64,000 nucleotides of DNA from assembly GCF_023614235.1 (NCBI RefSeq), contig NZ_CP094264.1:4836001-4900000 (forward strand). The letters run 5' to 3'. The notes under the pieces were generated by a model. The model made no database searches. It saw only the letters and a list, made by a program, of their open reading frames with translations, and had not been told where the DNA came from. A program made the translations under genes and the position numbers. Of the stretch, positions 50,793-59,084 are shown piece by piece; the first letter of the stretch is position 1; every line of letters begins with the position of its first letter. Origin of the DNA: Streptomyces sp. MRC013. GTDB taxonomy: Bacteria; Actinomycetota; Actinomycetes; Streptomycetales; Streptomycetaceae.

Positions 50793-52484
50793 TCAGAGCC
50801 GGGACAGCTCGTCGACGAGGTCGTCCAGGCCGAGGGGGCCCTGGGAGAGCGCCGCCATGTGCCACTTCTTCGCGTCGAACGCGGCCCCGTGCGCCCTGCG
50901 GGCGTTCTCCCGGCCCAGCAGCCAGGCCCGCTCGCCCAGCTTGTACCCGATGGCCTGCGCCGGCATCGACAGGTAGCGGACCATCTCGCTCTCCACGAAG
51001 GCCGGTGGACGGCTGCTGTGCCGCTGGAAGAAGTCCTGGGCCAGCTCCGGCGTCCACCGCTCGCCCGGCCGGAACGGCGAGTGCGCCGGGATCTCCAGGC
51101 CCAGGTGCATGCCGATGTCCACGATCACCCGGCACGCCCGCATCATCTGCGCGTCCAGGTAGCCCAGGCGCCGTTCCGCGTCCGGCAGGAAGCCCAGCTC
51201 GTCCATGAGCCGCTCCGCGTACAGCGCCCAGCCCTCCGCGTTGGCGCTCACCATGCCGACGGTCGCCTGGTACCGGGAGAGCCGGTCCGCGACGTGCGCC
51301 CACTGCGCCAGCTGGAGGTGGTGGCCCGGCACGCCCTCGTGGTACCAGGTCGACACCAGGTCGTACACCGGGAAGCGGCTCTCGCCGTTGACGGGCAGCC
51401 AGGTCCGGCCCGGGCGGGAGAAGTCCTCGGACGGGCCCGTGTAGTACGGGGCGGCGGCGCTGCCGGGGGGCGCGATGCGCGACTCGACGCGCCGTACCCG
51501 CTCGGCGAGTTCGAAGTGCGTCCCGTCGAGGGCGTCGATCGCCTCGTCCATCAGCTTCTGCAGCCAGACGCGGGCCTCCTCGACGCCCTCGATGTGCGTG
51601 CCGTGCTCGTCGAGGTGGGCCAGCGCTTCCCAGGGGCCGGCGCCGGGGAGGATCCGGGCGGCCTCCTGCCTCATCTCGCCGAGGATCCGGTGGTATTCGT
51701 CCCAGCCGTACGCGTACGCCTCGTCCAGGTCGAAGTCGGTGCCGTTGTGGTAGCGCGACCAGCGGGCGTACCGCTCGCGGCCCACCGTGTCCGGGGCGCT
51801 CTCGACGGCCGGCGCGTACACGTCGCGCATCCAGTCGCGCAGCTCCGCGACGGCGGCGGTCGCGCCGCGCGCCGCCGTGTCCAGCTCCGCTCGCAGGGCG
51901 GAGGGCCCGGCGGAGGCGAACTCCTCGAACCAGCCGCCCCGGCCGTCCTCGCCGCCCGCCCACCTGGTGAGCTGGTCGACGAAGGTCGCCGTCGCACGCG
52001 GGCCGCCCGGCAGACCCCGCTCCAGGCCGAGCGCCAGCGACTCGCGGTACCCGTCGAGCGAGGCCGGCACGGCCCGCAGCCGCTCGGCGACGGTCGCCCA
52101 GTCCTCCTCCGTCTCCGTCGGCATCACGGTGAACGCCATGCGCACGTTGTGCGCCGGGGACCGGAGGTTGCTGACGGTGCGCAGGCCCTCCTGGGCCTCG
52201 TGGACGGCCAGTTCGGCGGTGAGCCGCTCCCGCAGGAGGCGCCCGCAGCGGCGCTCGGCGTCGCTCTCGGCGCCTGGCGCCCGCTCGGCCTCGTCGAGCC
52301 GGGCGAGCGTGTCGCGTGCCAGGGCGGCGAGTTCCTCCTGGCCGGCGGGGGAGAAGTCGGGCAGAAGCGCGTGGCTCTCCGGCACACCCAGGTAGGTGCC
52401 GGTGACCGGGTCGAGTTCCACGAGGGCGTCCACGAACGCGTCCGCGACCTGGCGGGGAAGAGCGCTGCTGGGGATATCTGGCAT
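50793..52484 (-). CDS. DUF885 domain-containing protein (putative metallopeptidase)
   Basis: A 563-aa protein of the DUF885 family, often predicted to be a zinc metallohydrolase related to carboxypeptidases. The metal-site candidate is STWYHEGVPGHHLQLAQWAH (about 364-383), giving an HExxxxHH arrangement, supported by GWALYAERLMDELGF (about 401-415) with a third-ligand Glu/Tyr pattern and MVRYLSMPAQAIGYKLG (about 508-524). The N-terminal 200 residues are helical (ALPRQVADAFVDALVELDPV). There is no signal peptide, so it is likely cytoplasmic. The role is unknown. ATG 52484 was chosen because the preceding open frame is unconserved in appearance. Confidence 0.88.
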   Translation of the reverse strand: MPDIPSSALPRQVADAFVDALVELDPVTGTYLGVPESHALLPDFSPAGQEELAALARDTLARLDEAERAPGAESDAERRCGRLLRERLTAELAVHEAQEGLRTVSNLRSPAHNVRMAFTVMPTETEEDWATVAERLRAVPASLDGYRESLALGLERGLPGGPRATATFVDQLTRWAGGEDGRGGWFEEFASAGPSALRAELDTAARGATAAVAELRDWMRDVYAPAVESAPDTVGRERYARWSRYHNGTDFDLDEAYAYGWDEYHRILGEMRQEAARILPGAGPWEALAHLDEHGTHIEGVEEARVWLQKLMDEAIDALDGTHFELAERVRRVESRIAPPGSAAAPYYTGPSEDFSRPGRTWLPVNGESRFPVYDLVSTWYHEGVPGHHLQLAQWAHVADRLSRYQATVGMVSANAEGWALYAERLMDELGFLPDAERRLGYLDAQMMRACRVIVDIGMHLGLEIPAHSPFRPGERWTPELAQDFFQRHSSRPPAFVESEMVRYLSMPAQAIGYKLGERAWLLGRENARRAHGAAFDAKKWHMAALSQGPLGLDDLVDELSRL

Positions 52485-52680
52485 GGCACCATCCTCGTAC
52501 GCGGCCGATGCCCGCGTCATCTCGTTCGATCACACTCGGCTGACAAGTGAGCGGGCCGCGCCGCCGCCGCCGGTCCGCAGGCCGCCGCCGCCGGCGCGGG
52601 GACGCGCGCGGTGACGATCCGGGGCGGGGGAGGCGCCGGCGCCGGGCCACCGGTGCGACCTGTGGCGGAGCGCGCGGCCG

Positions 52681-52722
52681 GGCGGACCCGTCCGGGCCGG
52701 GGCGTGCCCGGACGGGTCCGCC
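52681..52722 (-). terminator. 17-bp stem hairpin after the ACT-GNAT gene
   Basis: GGCGGACCCGTCCGGGC (52681-52697) pairs perfectly with GCCCGGACGGGTCCGCC (52706-52722) across an 8-nt loop. It lies 120 bp past the stop of the minus-strand ACT-GNAT gene and upstream of the DUF885 gene on the same strand, in an otherwise empty 358-bp gap, so it insulates the two. Confidence 0.75.
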
Positions 52723-52842
52723 CGCGGTGCGGGGAGCGCCTCGCGCGCACCCGCGGCGGCGCCGCGGCGCACCCGCGGCGGCCCCGGTCGGACGCCGCGG
52801 ACTTTGGCTGGATCCCGTCGCCGGGGGTCGTCCCGGAAGCGG

Positions 52843-54111
52843 TCACGGGCGGCGGGGGAAGCCCTGGCCCGCCCCCTCGCCGCCGGTGGCCCGGTGGGTG
52901 TGCGGGAGGGGGAGCCCGTGCCCTCCGGCCGCCCTGCGCCGCTCGGCGCGCAGGGCGCCGAGCCGGGCGGTGACCACCAGCGTGCCCTCCTCGATCTGGT
53001 AGTCGAGGGGGAGCCGCAGGGCGCGCATGGCGGCGACCATGCCGGTGTTGGAGGCCTGCGTCACGGCGTAGACGCTGTCGCAGCCGGCGTCGGCGGCGAG
53101 GCCGACCAGGCGGCGCAGCAGCGCGGAGCCGATGCCGCGGCGCTGCCAGGCGTCCTCGACGAGCAGCGCCACCTCGGTCTCCTCGCCGTCCCACAGAAGG
53201 TGCCCGAGGGCGATCAGCCGACCGGAGGAGGACTCCACGGCGAGGGTCCGTCCGAAACGCGGGTTGAGCAGGTGGTTCAGGTACCGGTCGGCGTCGGCCG
53301 GGTGGTGGTAGCGCAGTCCCAGGGTGCGGTCGGAGCAACGGCGGTGCATGGCCCGCGCGGCCCCCGCGTCGTCCCGGTCGGCGCGGCGTACGGTGATCTC
53401 GTTGCCCTCGGGCAGCGTGAGGACGTCCTGGCTGCGCGGCACCCTCGGCCCGAGGCGCGCGTCCAGCTCGACCAGCGCCCGCGCCCGGGCGAACTCACCG
53501 GGCGTGAACGGCAGGTACGGGCGCTCGACCGTGAGCACCCCGCCGCGGGGGTCGCGCAGCCGCATCACCGTGTCGCCCTGCTCCAGGGCGCCCTCCACCG
53601 GGGCGGTGGGGTCGCCGTGGCGGTCGGGCGGGGAGGCGGCGGGGACGGAGCGGATGGTGCAGCGGCCGAGCAGCTGCCGCAGCGCCAGGGGGAGTTCGGC
53701 GCTGTCGAGGGCTGTGCGGGTGGCCATGCCGAGGACCCGCGTGGGGGTGTCGGCCAGGTCGTGGGCGTCGGCCCGCTCGATCCACGTGCGGCTGCCGCCC
53801 GCCGCGGCGACCCGCTGGGCCAGCGCGGCCGGCTGGAGCGGCGCGGGGGCGCGCAGCAGGAACTCGTCGACGGCCCCGTCGGCCAGCGGGTGGGTCTGCA
53901 GGGTCAGGATGTCCACCCGCAGCTCCGCGAGCGCCCCGCACAGGGCGGCCAGGCTGCCCGGCTCGTCGCGCACGGTGGTCCGCATCCGCCACAGCGCGGT
54001 CGAGGTCCGGGCGTGCTCCGCGTCGCCGGTCCCGCCGGCGGCCCGCGCGTGGTCGGGGGGGCCGGCGCCCGCGGGGGCGCCGGGACCGGCGGGACGGGGC
54101 GGCGCGCCCAC
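52843..54111 (-). CDS. ACT domain-GNAT N-acetyltransferase protein
   Basis: A 422-aa protein from GTG 54111. An ACT-like regulatory domain (TALWRMRTTVRDEPGSLAAL, DILTLQTHPLADGAVDEFLL; about 38-90) is followed by a central segment and a C-terminal GNAT domain with LPEGNEITVRRADRDDAGAA (about 250-269), GLRYHHPADADRYLNHLLNP and the acetyl-CoA loop EDAWQRRGIGSALLRRLVGL (about 345-364). ACT domains usually bind amino acids, so amino-acid-controlled acetylation is a plausible inference. The region upstream, in another frame, encodes an N-terminal membrane segment that likely belongs to the same protein; a G7 run at 54055-54061 is the probable frameshift point. Confidence 0.78.
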   Translation of the reverse strand: MGAPPRPAGPGAPAGAGPPDHARAAGGTGDAEHARTSTALWRMRTTVRDEPGSLAALCGALAELRVDILTLQTHPLADGAVDEFLLRAPAPLQPAALAQRVAAAGGSRTWIERADAHDLADTPTRVLGMATRTALDSAELPLALRQLLGRCTIRSVPAASPPDRHGDPTAPVEGALEQGDTVMRLRDPRGGVLTVERPYLPFTPGEFARARALVELDARLGPRVPRSQDVLTLPEGNEITVRRADRDDAGAARAMHRRCSDRTLGLRYHHPADADRYLNHLLNPRFGRTLAVESSSGRLIALGHLLWDGEETEVALLVEDAWQRRGIGSALLRRLVGLAADAGCDSVYAVTQASNTGMVAAMRALRLPLDYQIEEGTLVVTARLGALRAERRRAAGGHGLPLPHTHRATGGEGAGQGFPRRP

Positions 54112-54323
54112 CGGGTGTGGAAGACGGCGGTGGCCGCCAGGGCCGCCGCCGGGGCGACGAGCGGGTGGGGGCCGTCCGGACCGCGCACGAGGGCGCCCGC
54201 GACCGCGGTCACGACCGCGGCGGCGGCGAACAGGACCGCGAGCTCGACGAGGTGCCGCCGACGGCGGTACCGACGGCGGGTGCGCTTCACGGGGGTGACG
54301 GGCGCTTCGCTCCTGTGGGTCAT
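54112..54323 (-). other. Out-of-frame N-terminal segment of the ACT-GNAT gene
   Basis: From ATG 54323 one frame reads APVTPVKRTRRRYRRRRHLV, then two hydrophobic spans ELAVLFAAAAVVTAVAGALV and PLVAPAAALAATAVFHTRWA. It then degenerates into Pro/Arg-rich sequence while overlapping the ACT-GNAT frame (its stop is at 53904). In what I recall of related Streptomyces proteins this membrane segment is joined directly to the ACT-GNAT part. Changing the C7 run (G7 at 54055-54061 on the plus strand) by one base would fuse them into a protein of about 490 residues. Alternatively these are two overlapping genes. Confidence 0.5.
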
Positions 54324-54395
54324 GGCAGCACTCTGGCGCAGCGGTGTTGCGCGTCCGCGAACGACGTGTGACTGACTGGTTAAGTATCCATCTGG

Positions 54396-55060
54396 GTGTT
54401 TAAGGGGTGGTTTCTCCGTTTCGCGGCCCCGGGTGATTCCGTCCCGCGGGCGGCGCCCCGCCCGTCCGGGGCGTCCGGAGCCGGCCCCGGACGAGCGGGG
54501 TACGGGCGGCCGGTCGGCGCCTCGTCCGCGACGACCGGGCCCGCCCCGGCCGTGCCGGCGACCCGTAGCGAACGGGAGCTCGCCGCGCGCTTCGGCGTCG
54601 CGCGCGCCACGCTCCGCCAAGCCCTCGAACAACCGGGGCTGGAGGGACGCCTCCGGCGCCGCCGCGGCGTCGGCACGACCCTCGCCCCGCCCAGGGCCGG
54701 CGTGGACCCCTCCACCGCCCGGCACCGCCGGCCCGGAGGCGGCGACGGCGGCTGGCAGGCCGTCGACTGCGCCGCCGCGCCGCCGTCCCCCCGCCGCGCT
54801 CCGCCTCCTGGGGACCGGCCCCCGCCCCTCCGTGCACACGGTGCGCCGGCTGCACGCCGCGCACGGCCGGACCCTCGCCTCCGAGCAGGTGTACGTCCCC
54901 GCCCCCTCCGCCCCCGGCCTCGTCACCTCCCCCTCCGTGACCGGGGCCGCCCTCGCCCGAGGAGCCCTGCACGAGCTGGAGCGGCTGCCCCCGGAGGGTC
55001 GGGACCGTGCCGTCGGCCGGGCACCGCCGGGGATCCGCCGTGCGGCCGCTCCCGGCCGTC
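54396..55060 (+). pseudogene. GntR-family (HutC/DasR-like) regulator, degenerate
   Basis: One frame contains RSERELAARFGVARATLRQA and GLEGRLRRRRGVGTTLAPPR, the typical winged-helix opening of HutC-subfamily GntR regulators. A second frame then contains GTGPRPSVHTVRRLHAAHGR and TLASEQVYVPAPSAPGLVTS, matching the effector-domain block in which the conserved hydrophobic strand and Glu bind a sugar or acid. The N-terminal first helix, the middle of the UTRA domain and the C-terminus are missing or scrambled. It would have been divergent from the ACT-GNAT gene. Inactive by frameshift and deletion. Confidence 0.55.
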
Positions 55061-55661
55061 ACCGGGAGGGAGGGTCCTCCCCGGCGGCCTCGCGCAGCCG
55101 GGCGAACTCCTCCGCCATGGTCCGCGCCGTCCAGTGCGCGTTCAGTCCGCTGGGGTTGGGAAGGACCCACACCCGCGCCCCGCCGACCGTCCGCTCCTGC
55201 GGTCCGACCGCGGCCTTCCTGTCGGCGAAGGCCACCCGGTACGCCGTCACGCCGGCGACCGCGAGCCAGCGCGGCCGCAGCCGCTCCACCTTCGCGGCGA
55301 GCAGCCGGCCGCCCTCCCGGAACTCCTCGTCGGTCAGCTCGTCCGCGCGGGCCGTCGCCCGCGCGACGACGTTGGTGATGCCGAGCCCGTACGACAGCAG
55401 TTCGCGCTGTTCGGACGGGGCCAGCCGGCGCGGGGTGAAGCCGGACAGGTGCAGCACGGGCCAGAAGCGGTTGCCGGGCCGGGCGAAGTGGTGGCCCGTC
55501 GCGGCCGACACGAGGCCCGGGTTGATGCCGCAGAAGAGCACGGACAGGCCGCTCGCGACCACGTCGGGGACGGTGGGGGCGTCCCCAGGCGAGCGGAGCC
55601 GGGCCTGGGGGAGGTCGCGAGCGGCCCGCAGCTCCTCGTCGGTGAACCGGCGCGGGGCCAT
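55059..55661 (-). CDS. mug: Mismatch-specific uracil/thymine DNA glycosylase
   Basis: A 200-aa glycosylase of the MUG/TDG family that removes uracil or thymine opposite guanine. The catalytic loop is VLFCGINPGLVSAATGHHFA (about 41-60) containing the family GINPG motif with Asn as the activating residue. RPGNRFWPVLHLSGF and GITNVVARATARADELT follow, and the second active-site loop is VWVLPNPSGLNAHWT (about 168-182). Its ATG is 1 nt after the purB stop, so it is coupled to purB. An inverted repeat (55583-55610) at the N-terminus encodes ARLRSPGDAP, possibly inserted. Confidence 0.92.
   Translation of the reverse strand: MAPRRFTDEELRAARDLPQARLRSPGDAPTVPDVVASGLSVLFCGINPGLVSAATGHHFARPGNRFWPVLHLSGFTPRRLAPSEQRELLSYGLGITNVVARATARADELTDEEFREGGRLLAAKVERLRPRWLAVAGVTAYRVAFADRKAAVGPQERTVGGARVWVLPNPSGLNAHWTARTMAEEFARLREAAGEDPPSR
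55583..55610. repeat. REP-like palindrome inside the start of the mug gene
   Basis: CCCCAGGC (55583-55590) and GCCTGGGG (55603-55610) are perfect inverted repeats around a 12-nt gagcggagccgg spacer. CCCCAGG...CCTGGGG palindromes with a GGAGCC-type core recur in Streptomyces genomes as small dispersed elements. Here the element lies in frame within coding sequence. Confidence 0.6.
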
Positions 55662-55662
55662 G

Positions 55663-57096
55663 TCAGAGGATGGCGCCCGGCGCGTAGGCGGCGGCCTCCG
55701 GGTGCCGCCCGGCGATCTCCTCGATCCGCGCCACCACGGCGCCCACCTGGTCGGCGGCCGCGCCCGTGAAGGACAGCCTGTCGGCCATCAGCGCGTCCAG
55801 CTCCGCGCGGTCCAGCGGGATCCGCTCGTCCGCCGCGAGCCTGTCCAGCAGCTCGTTGCGCTCGGCACCCCGCTCGCGCATGGCCAGCGCGGACGCGACG
55901 GCGTTCTCCTTGATGGCCTCGTGGGCCACCTCGCGGCCCACGCCGGCCCGCACGGACGCCATCAGCACCTTGGTGGTCGCGAGGAACGGCAGGTACCGGT
56001 CGAGTTCGCGCGCGACGACCGCGGGAAACGCGCCGAACTCGTCCAGCACGGTGAGGAACGTCTCCAGCAGCCCGTCGAACGCGAAGAACGCGTCCGGCAG
56101 CGCCACCCGGCGCACCACCGAGCAGGAGACGTCGCCCTCGTTCCACTGGTCGCCGGCCAGCTCGCCCGCCATCGACGCGTAGCCGCGCAGGATCACCATC
56201 AGGCCGTTGACGCGCTCGCAGGAGCGGGTGTTCATCTTGTGGGGCATCGCGGACGACCCGACCTGGCCCGGCTTGAAGCCCTCGGTGACCAGCTCGTGGC
56301 CCGCCATCAGGCGGATCGTCTTCGCCAGCGAGGACGGGGCGCCGGCCAGCTGCACCAGCGTCGTCACGACCTCGTAGTCGAGGGACCGCGGGTAGACCTG
56401 CCCGACGGAGGTGAAGGAGTGCGCGAAGCCGAGGTGCGCGGCGATCCGCCGCTCCAGCTCGGCCAGCTTCGACGCGTCGCCGCCCAGCAGGTCCAGCATG
56501 TCCTGCGCCGTGCCGACCGGCCCCTTGACGCCGCGCAGCGGGTAGCGGCCCAGCAGCTCCTCCAGCCGCGCGTACGCGACGAGCAGCTCGTCCGCGGCGG
56601 TCGCGAAGCGCTTGCCGAGCGTCGTGGCCTGCGCGGCCACGTTGTGCGACCGGCCGGCCACGACCAGCTCGCCGTACTCGGCGGACAGCTTCCCGAGCCG
56701 CGCCAGCACCGCGACGGTGCGGTCCCGCATCAGTTCCAGGGACAGCCGGATCTGCAGCTGCTCGACGTTCTCCGTCAGGTCGCGGGAGGTCATGCCCTTG
56801 TGGACCTGCTCGTGTCCGGCGAGGGCGTTGAACTCCTCGATCCGGGCCTTCACGTCGTGCCGCGTGACCTTCTCGCGCTCGGCGATCGACGCCAGGTCGA
56901 CCTGGTCGAGGACCCGCTCGTAGTCGGCGAGGGCGGCGTCCGGAACCTCGATCCCGAGGTCCTTCTGGGCGCGCAGCACGGCGAGCCACAGGCGGCGCTC
57001 CAGCCTCACCTTCTGCTCGGGGGACCAGAGGACGGCGAGCTCGACGGAGGCGTAGCGGCCGGCGAGGACATTGGGGATGCGGGGCTTGGCAGTCAC
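55663..57096 (-). CDS. purB: Adenylosuccinate lyase
   Basis: A 477-aa enzyme of the aspartase/fumarase superfamily. It cleaves SAICAR to AICAR and adenylosuccinate to AMP in purine synthesis. The superfamily signature is GSSAMPHKMNTRSCERVNGL (about 272-291). Earlier active-site pieces are TRHDVKARIEEFNALAGHEQ, HKGMTSRDLTENVEQLQIRL (about 94-113) and VAGRSHNVAAQATTLGKRFA, with the catalytic His in SHNVAAQATT. The GTG start at 57096 begins VTAKPRIPNVLAGRYAS, the family's standard opening. The much longer open frame upstream is antisense to other genes. It sits directly before mug. Confidence 0.95.
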   Translation of the reverse strand: MTAKPRIPNVLAGRYASVELAVLWSPEQKVRLERRLWLAVLRAQKDLGIEVPDAALADYERVLDQVDLASIAEREKVTRHDVKARIEEFNALAGHEQVHKGMTSRDLTENVEQLQIRLSLELMRDRTVAVLARLGKLSAEYGELVVAGRSHNVAAQATTLGKRFATAADELLVAYARLEELLGRYPLRGVKGPVGTAQDMLDLLGGDASKLAELERRIAAHLGFAHSFTSVGQVYPRSLDYEVVTTLVQLAGAPSSLAKTIRLMAGHELVTEGFKPGQVGSSAMPHKMNTRSCERVNGLMVILRGYASMAGELAGDQWNEGDVSCSVVRRVALPDAFFAFDGLLETFLTVLDEFGAFPAVVARELDRYLPFLATTKVLMASVRAGVGREVAHEAIKENAVASALAMRERGAERNELLDRLAADERIPLDRAELDALMADRLSFTGAAADQVGAVVARIEEIAGRHPEAAAYAPGAIL

Positions 57097-57155
57097 GTGT
57101 ACGGATTCTACTGGCGGTTCCCGCAGGCCAGCGCCCCGCCCCGGTTCGTGTGCTC

Positions 57156-57947
57156 CTACGAGGGGAGGGGCGCCGCGGGGCCGCGGTACGGCAGGAGCTC
57201 CGGGTGTTTCGCCGGGAGCCCGTCGCCGGACGAGCGGCCGGTCAGCCGCCGCCCTATCCACGGGGCCAGGTGCCGCCGGGCGAACCGCAGGTCGCTCAGC
57301 CGCCGCTCCGCCCACGGCCCCCGCACCTCCGGCGGCAGGGGGGCCCGCCAGTCCTCCAGGGGCTCCAGCCCGAGCGCCTGCCAGACCGCCTCGGCCACCC
57401 GCCGGTGCCCCTCCGCCGTCAGGTGGAGCCGGTCCACGTCCCACAGGCGCGGGTCGCCCAGCACGTGCGCCCCGTACAGGTCGACGACGATCGCGCCGTG
57501 CCGCGCGGCCAAGGCGTCGACGTGTGCGAACAGCTCCTCCATCCGCGGGCGGAAGCGTTCCATCACCGGGCCGCGGCGGCCGGGGCTGCGCATCAGCACG
57601 AGCCGCCCGCACGAGGGCGCCAGCCGTTCGACGGCCTCCTCCAGCCGAGCCCGTACACGCCCCATGTCGCACTTGGGGCGCAGTGTGTCGTTGAGCCCGC
57701 CGACCAGCGTGACCACGTCGGCACCCATCCCGGCCGCCGGGCCCACCTGCTCGTCGACGATCTGGGCGATGAGCTTGCCGCGCACGGCCAGGTTGGCGTA
57801 GCGGAAGCCGGGCGTCCGGGCCGCGAGGCGGCCCGCGAGGAGGTCGGCCCAGCCGCGGTAGGAGCCGTCGGGCAGCAGGTCCGACATGCCCTCGGTGAAG
57901 CTGTCGCCCACCGCGACCAGGCTCGTGTAGGTGGGATTCGTTTCCAT
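57156..57947 (-). CDS. SGNH/GDSL hydrolase family protein
   Basis: A 263-aa serine esterase/lipase-fold protein. Block I has the nucleophile Ser in SLVAVGDSFTEGMSDLLPDG (about 9-28), block II Gly in RYANLAVRGKLI (about 50-61), block III Asn in VVTLVGGLNDTLRPKCDM (about 81-98), and block V the Asp/His pair in DVDRLHLTAEGHRRVAEA (about 171-188). All catalytic elements are present and there is no signal peptide, so it is likely cytoplasmic. The substrate is unknown; family members act on lipids, acetylated sugars or thioesters. Start ATG 57947. Confidence 0.93.
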   Translation of the reverse strand: METNPTYTSLVAVGDSFTEGMSDLLPDGSYRGWADLLAGRLAARTPGFRYANLAVRGKLIAQIVDEQVGPAAGMGADVVTLVGGLNDTLRPKCDMGRVRARLEEAVERLAPSCGRLVLMRSPGRRGPVMERFRPRMEELFAHVDALAARHGAIVVDLYGAHVLGDPRLWDVDRLHLTAEGHRRVAEAVWQALGLEPLEDWRAPLPPEVRGPWAERRLSDLRFARRHLAPWIGRRLTGRSSGDGLPAKHPELLPYRGPAAPLPS

Positions 57948-58025
57948 GGCGGGGTGATCGTATCGCGCCGCCGGCCGCCTCCCGCCGCCGGGGCCGCCGC
58001 CGGCCGGGCCCCGGCACCCGGCCGG

Positions 58026-58063
58026 CGCGGCCGCCTCCGTACCGCGGCCCGGAGGCGGCCGCG
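58026..58063 (-). terminator. 14-bp stem terminator of the CNNM pair
   Basis: CGCGGCCGCCTCCG (58026-58039) and CGGAGGCGGCCGCG (58050-58063) are perfect inverted repeats around a 10-nt loop. The hairpin ends 4 nt beyond the stop of the downstream CNNM gene. Confidence 0.8.
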
Positions 58064-58067
58064 GACG

Positions 58068-59084
58068 TCAGGAGGCCGGGCCGCCCACCAGCTCGCGCAG
58101 CACGTCCTCCATCGTGACCAGGCCGGCCAGCCGGCCGTCGTCGTCGAGGACGGCCGCCAGGTGCGTGCGGCTGCGGCGCATCGCCGTCAGCACGTCGTCC
58201 AGCGGGGTCGCGGCCCGCACCCGGGCGATCGGGCGCATCGCCGACACCGGGAACGGCCGGTCGCGCGGTATGAAGTCCAGCGCGTCCTTGACGTGCAGGT
58301 AGCCCAGGATGCGGCGGGAGGGGTCCACCACGGGGAAGCGGGAGAAGCCGGACCGCGCGGCGAGCCGTTCCACCTCGTCCGGCGTGGTGCCGGCCTGCAC
58401 GTACACGACCCGTTCCAGCGGCATGACCACGTCCCGCACCGGGCGCCGGCCCAGCTCCAGCGCGTCGTGCAGCCGCTCGGCGGCACGGTCGTCGAGCAGG
58501 CCCGCGTCGCCGGCGTCGGTGACCATCCGGGCCAGCTCGTGGTCCGAGAACGTCGCCGCGACCTCGTTCCTCGCCTCCACGCGCAGCAGCCTCAGTAGCG
58601 CGTTGGCGAACGCGTTGATCGTGAAGATCACCGGGCGCAGCGCCCGCGCCAGGGCCACCAGCGGCGGGCCGAGCAGCAGCACCGTGCGGACCGGCTCCGC
58701 CAGGGCGATGTTCTTCGGGATCATCTCGCCCAGCAGCATGTGCAGGTAGGTGGCCGCCGTCAGGGCGATCACGAACGAGGCCGGGTGGACCAGGCCGTGG
58801 GGCACGCCGACCGCTCCGAACAGCGGCTCCAGCAGATGGGCGATGGCCGGCTCCGCGACGACGCCGAGGACCAGGGTGGCCAGCGTGATGCCGAGCTGGG
58901 CGGCGGCGAGGAGCGCCGAGACGTGCTCCAGGCCCCACAGGACGCTGCGCGCCCTGCGGTCGCCGGCCTCGGCCCGCGGCTCGACCTGGCTGCGGCGGAC
59001 GGAGATGAAGGCGAACTCCGCGCCGACGAAGAACGCGTTGAGGACCAGCGTCAGGAAACCGATCAGCAACTGCACGGCGGTCAT
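58068..59084 (-). CDS. Hemolysin-family CNNM/CorC transporter (short form)
   Basis: A 338-aa membrane protein. The N-terminal DUF21/CNNM domain has LLIGFLTLVLNAFFVGAEFA (about 6-25), FISVRRSQVEPRAEAGDRRA, LGITLATLVLGVVAEPAIAH (about 65-84) and LHMLLGEMIPKNIALAEP (about 113-130). A CBS-domain pair follows (RDVVMPLERVVYVQAGTTPD, PDRPF-like HVKDALDFIPRDRPFPV, LAGLVTMEDVLRELVG at the end). It lacks the C-terminal CorC_HlyC domain present in its partner. Members are implicated in Mg2+/Co2+ or Na+ transport, and the name hemolysin is historical. The start overlaps the upstream homologue's stop by 4 bp. Confidence 0.92.
   Translation of the reverse strand: MTAVQLLIGFLTLVLNAFFVGAEFAFISVRRSQVEPRAEAGDRRARSVLWGLEHVSALLAAAQLGITLATLVLGVVAEPAIAHLLEPLFGAVGVPHGLVHPASFVIALTAATYLHMLLGEMIPKNIALAEPVRTVLLLGPPLVALARALRPVIFTINAFANALLRLLRVEARNEVAATFSDHELARMVTDAGDAGLLDDRAAERLHDALELGRRPVRDVVMPLERVVYVQAGTTPDEVERLAARSGFSRFPVVDPSRRILGYLHVKDALDFIPRDRPFPVSAMRPIARVRAATPLDDVLTAMRRSRTHLAAVLDDDGRLAGLVTMEDVLRELVGGPAS

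Noticed and set aside
50505..52550. A 681-codon plus-strand ORF opposite the DUF885 gene
   Set aside because: Antisense shadow; repetitive Val/Arg/Gly translation.
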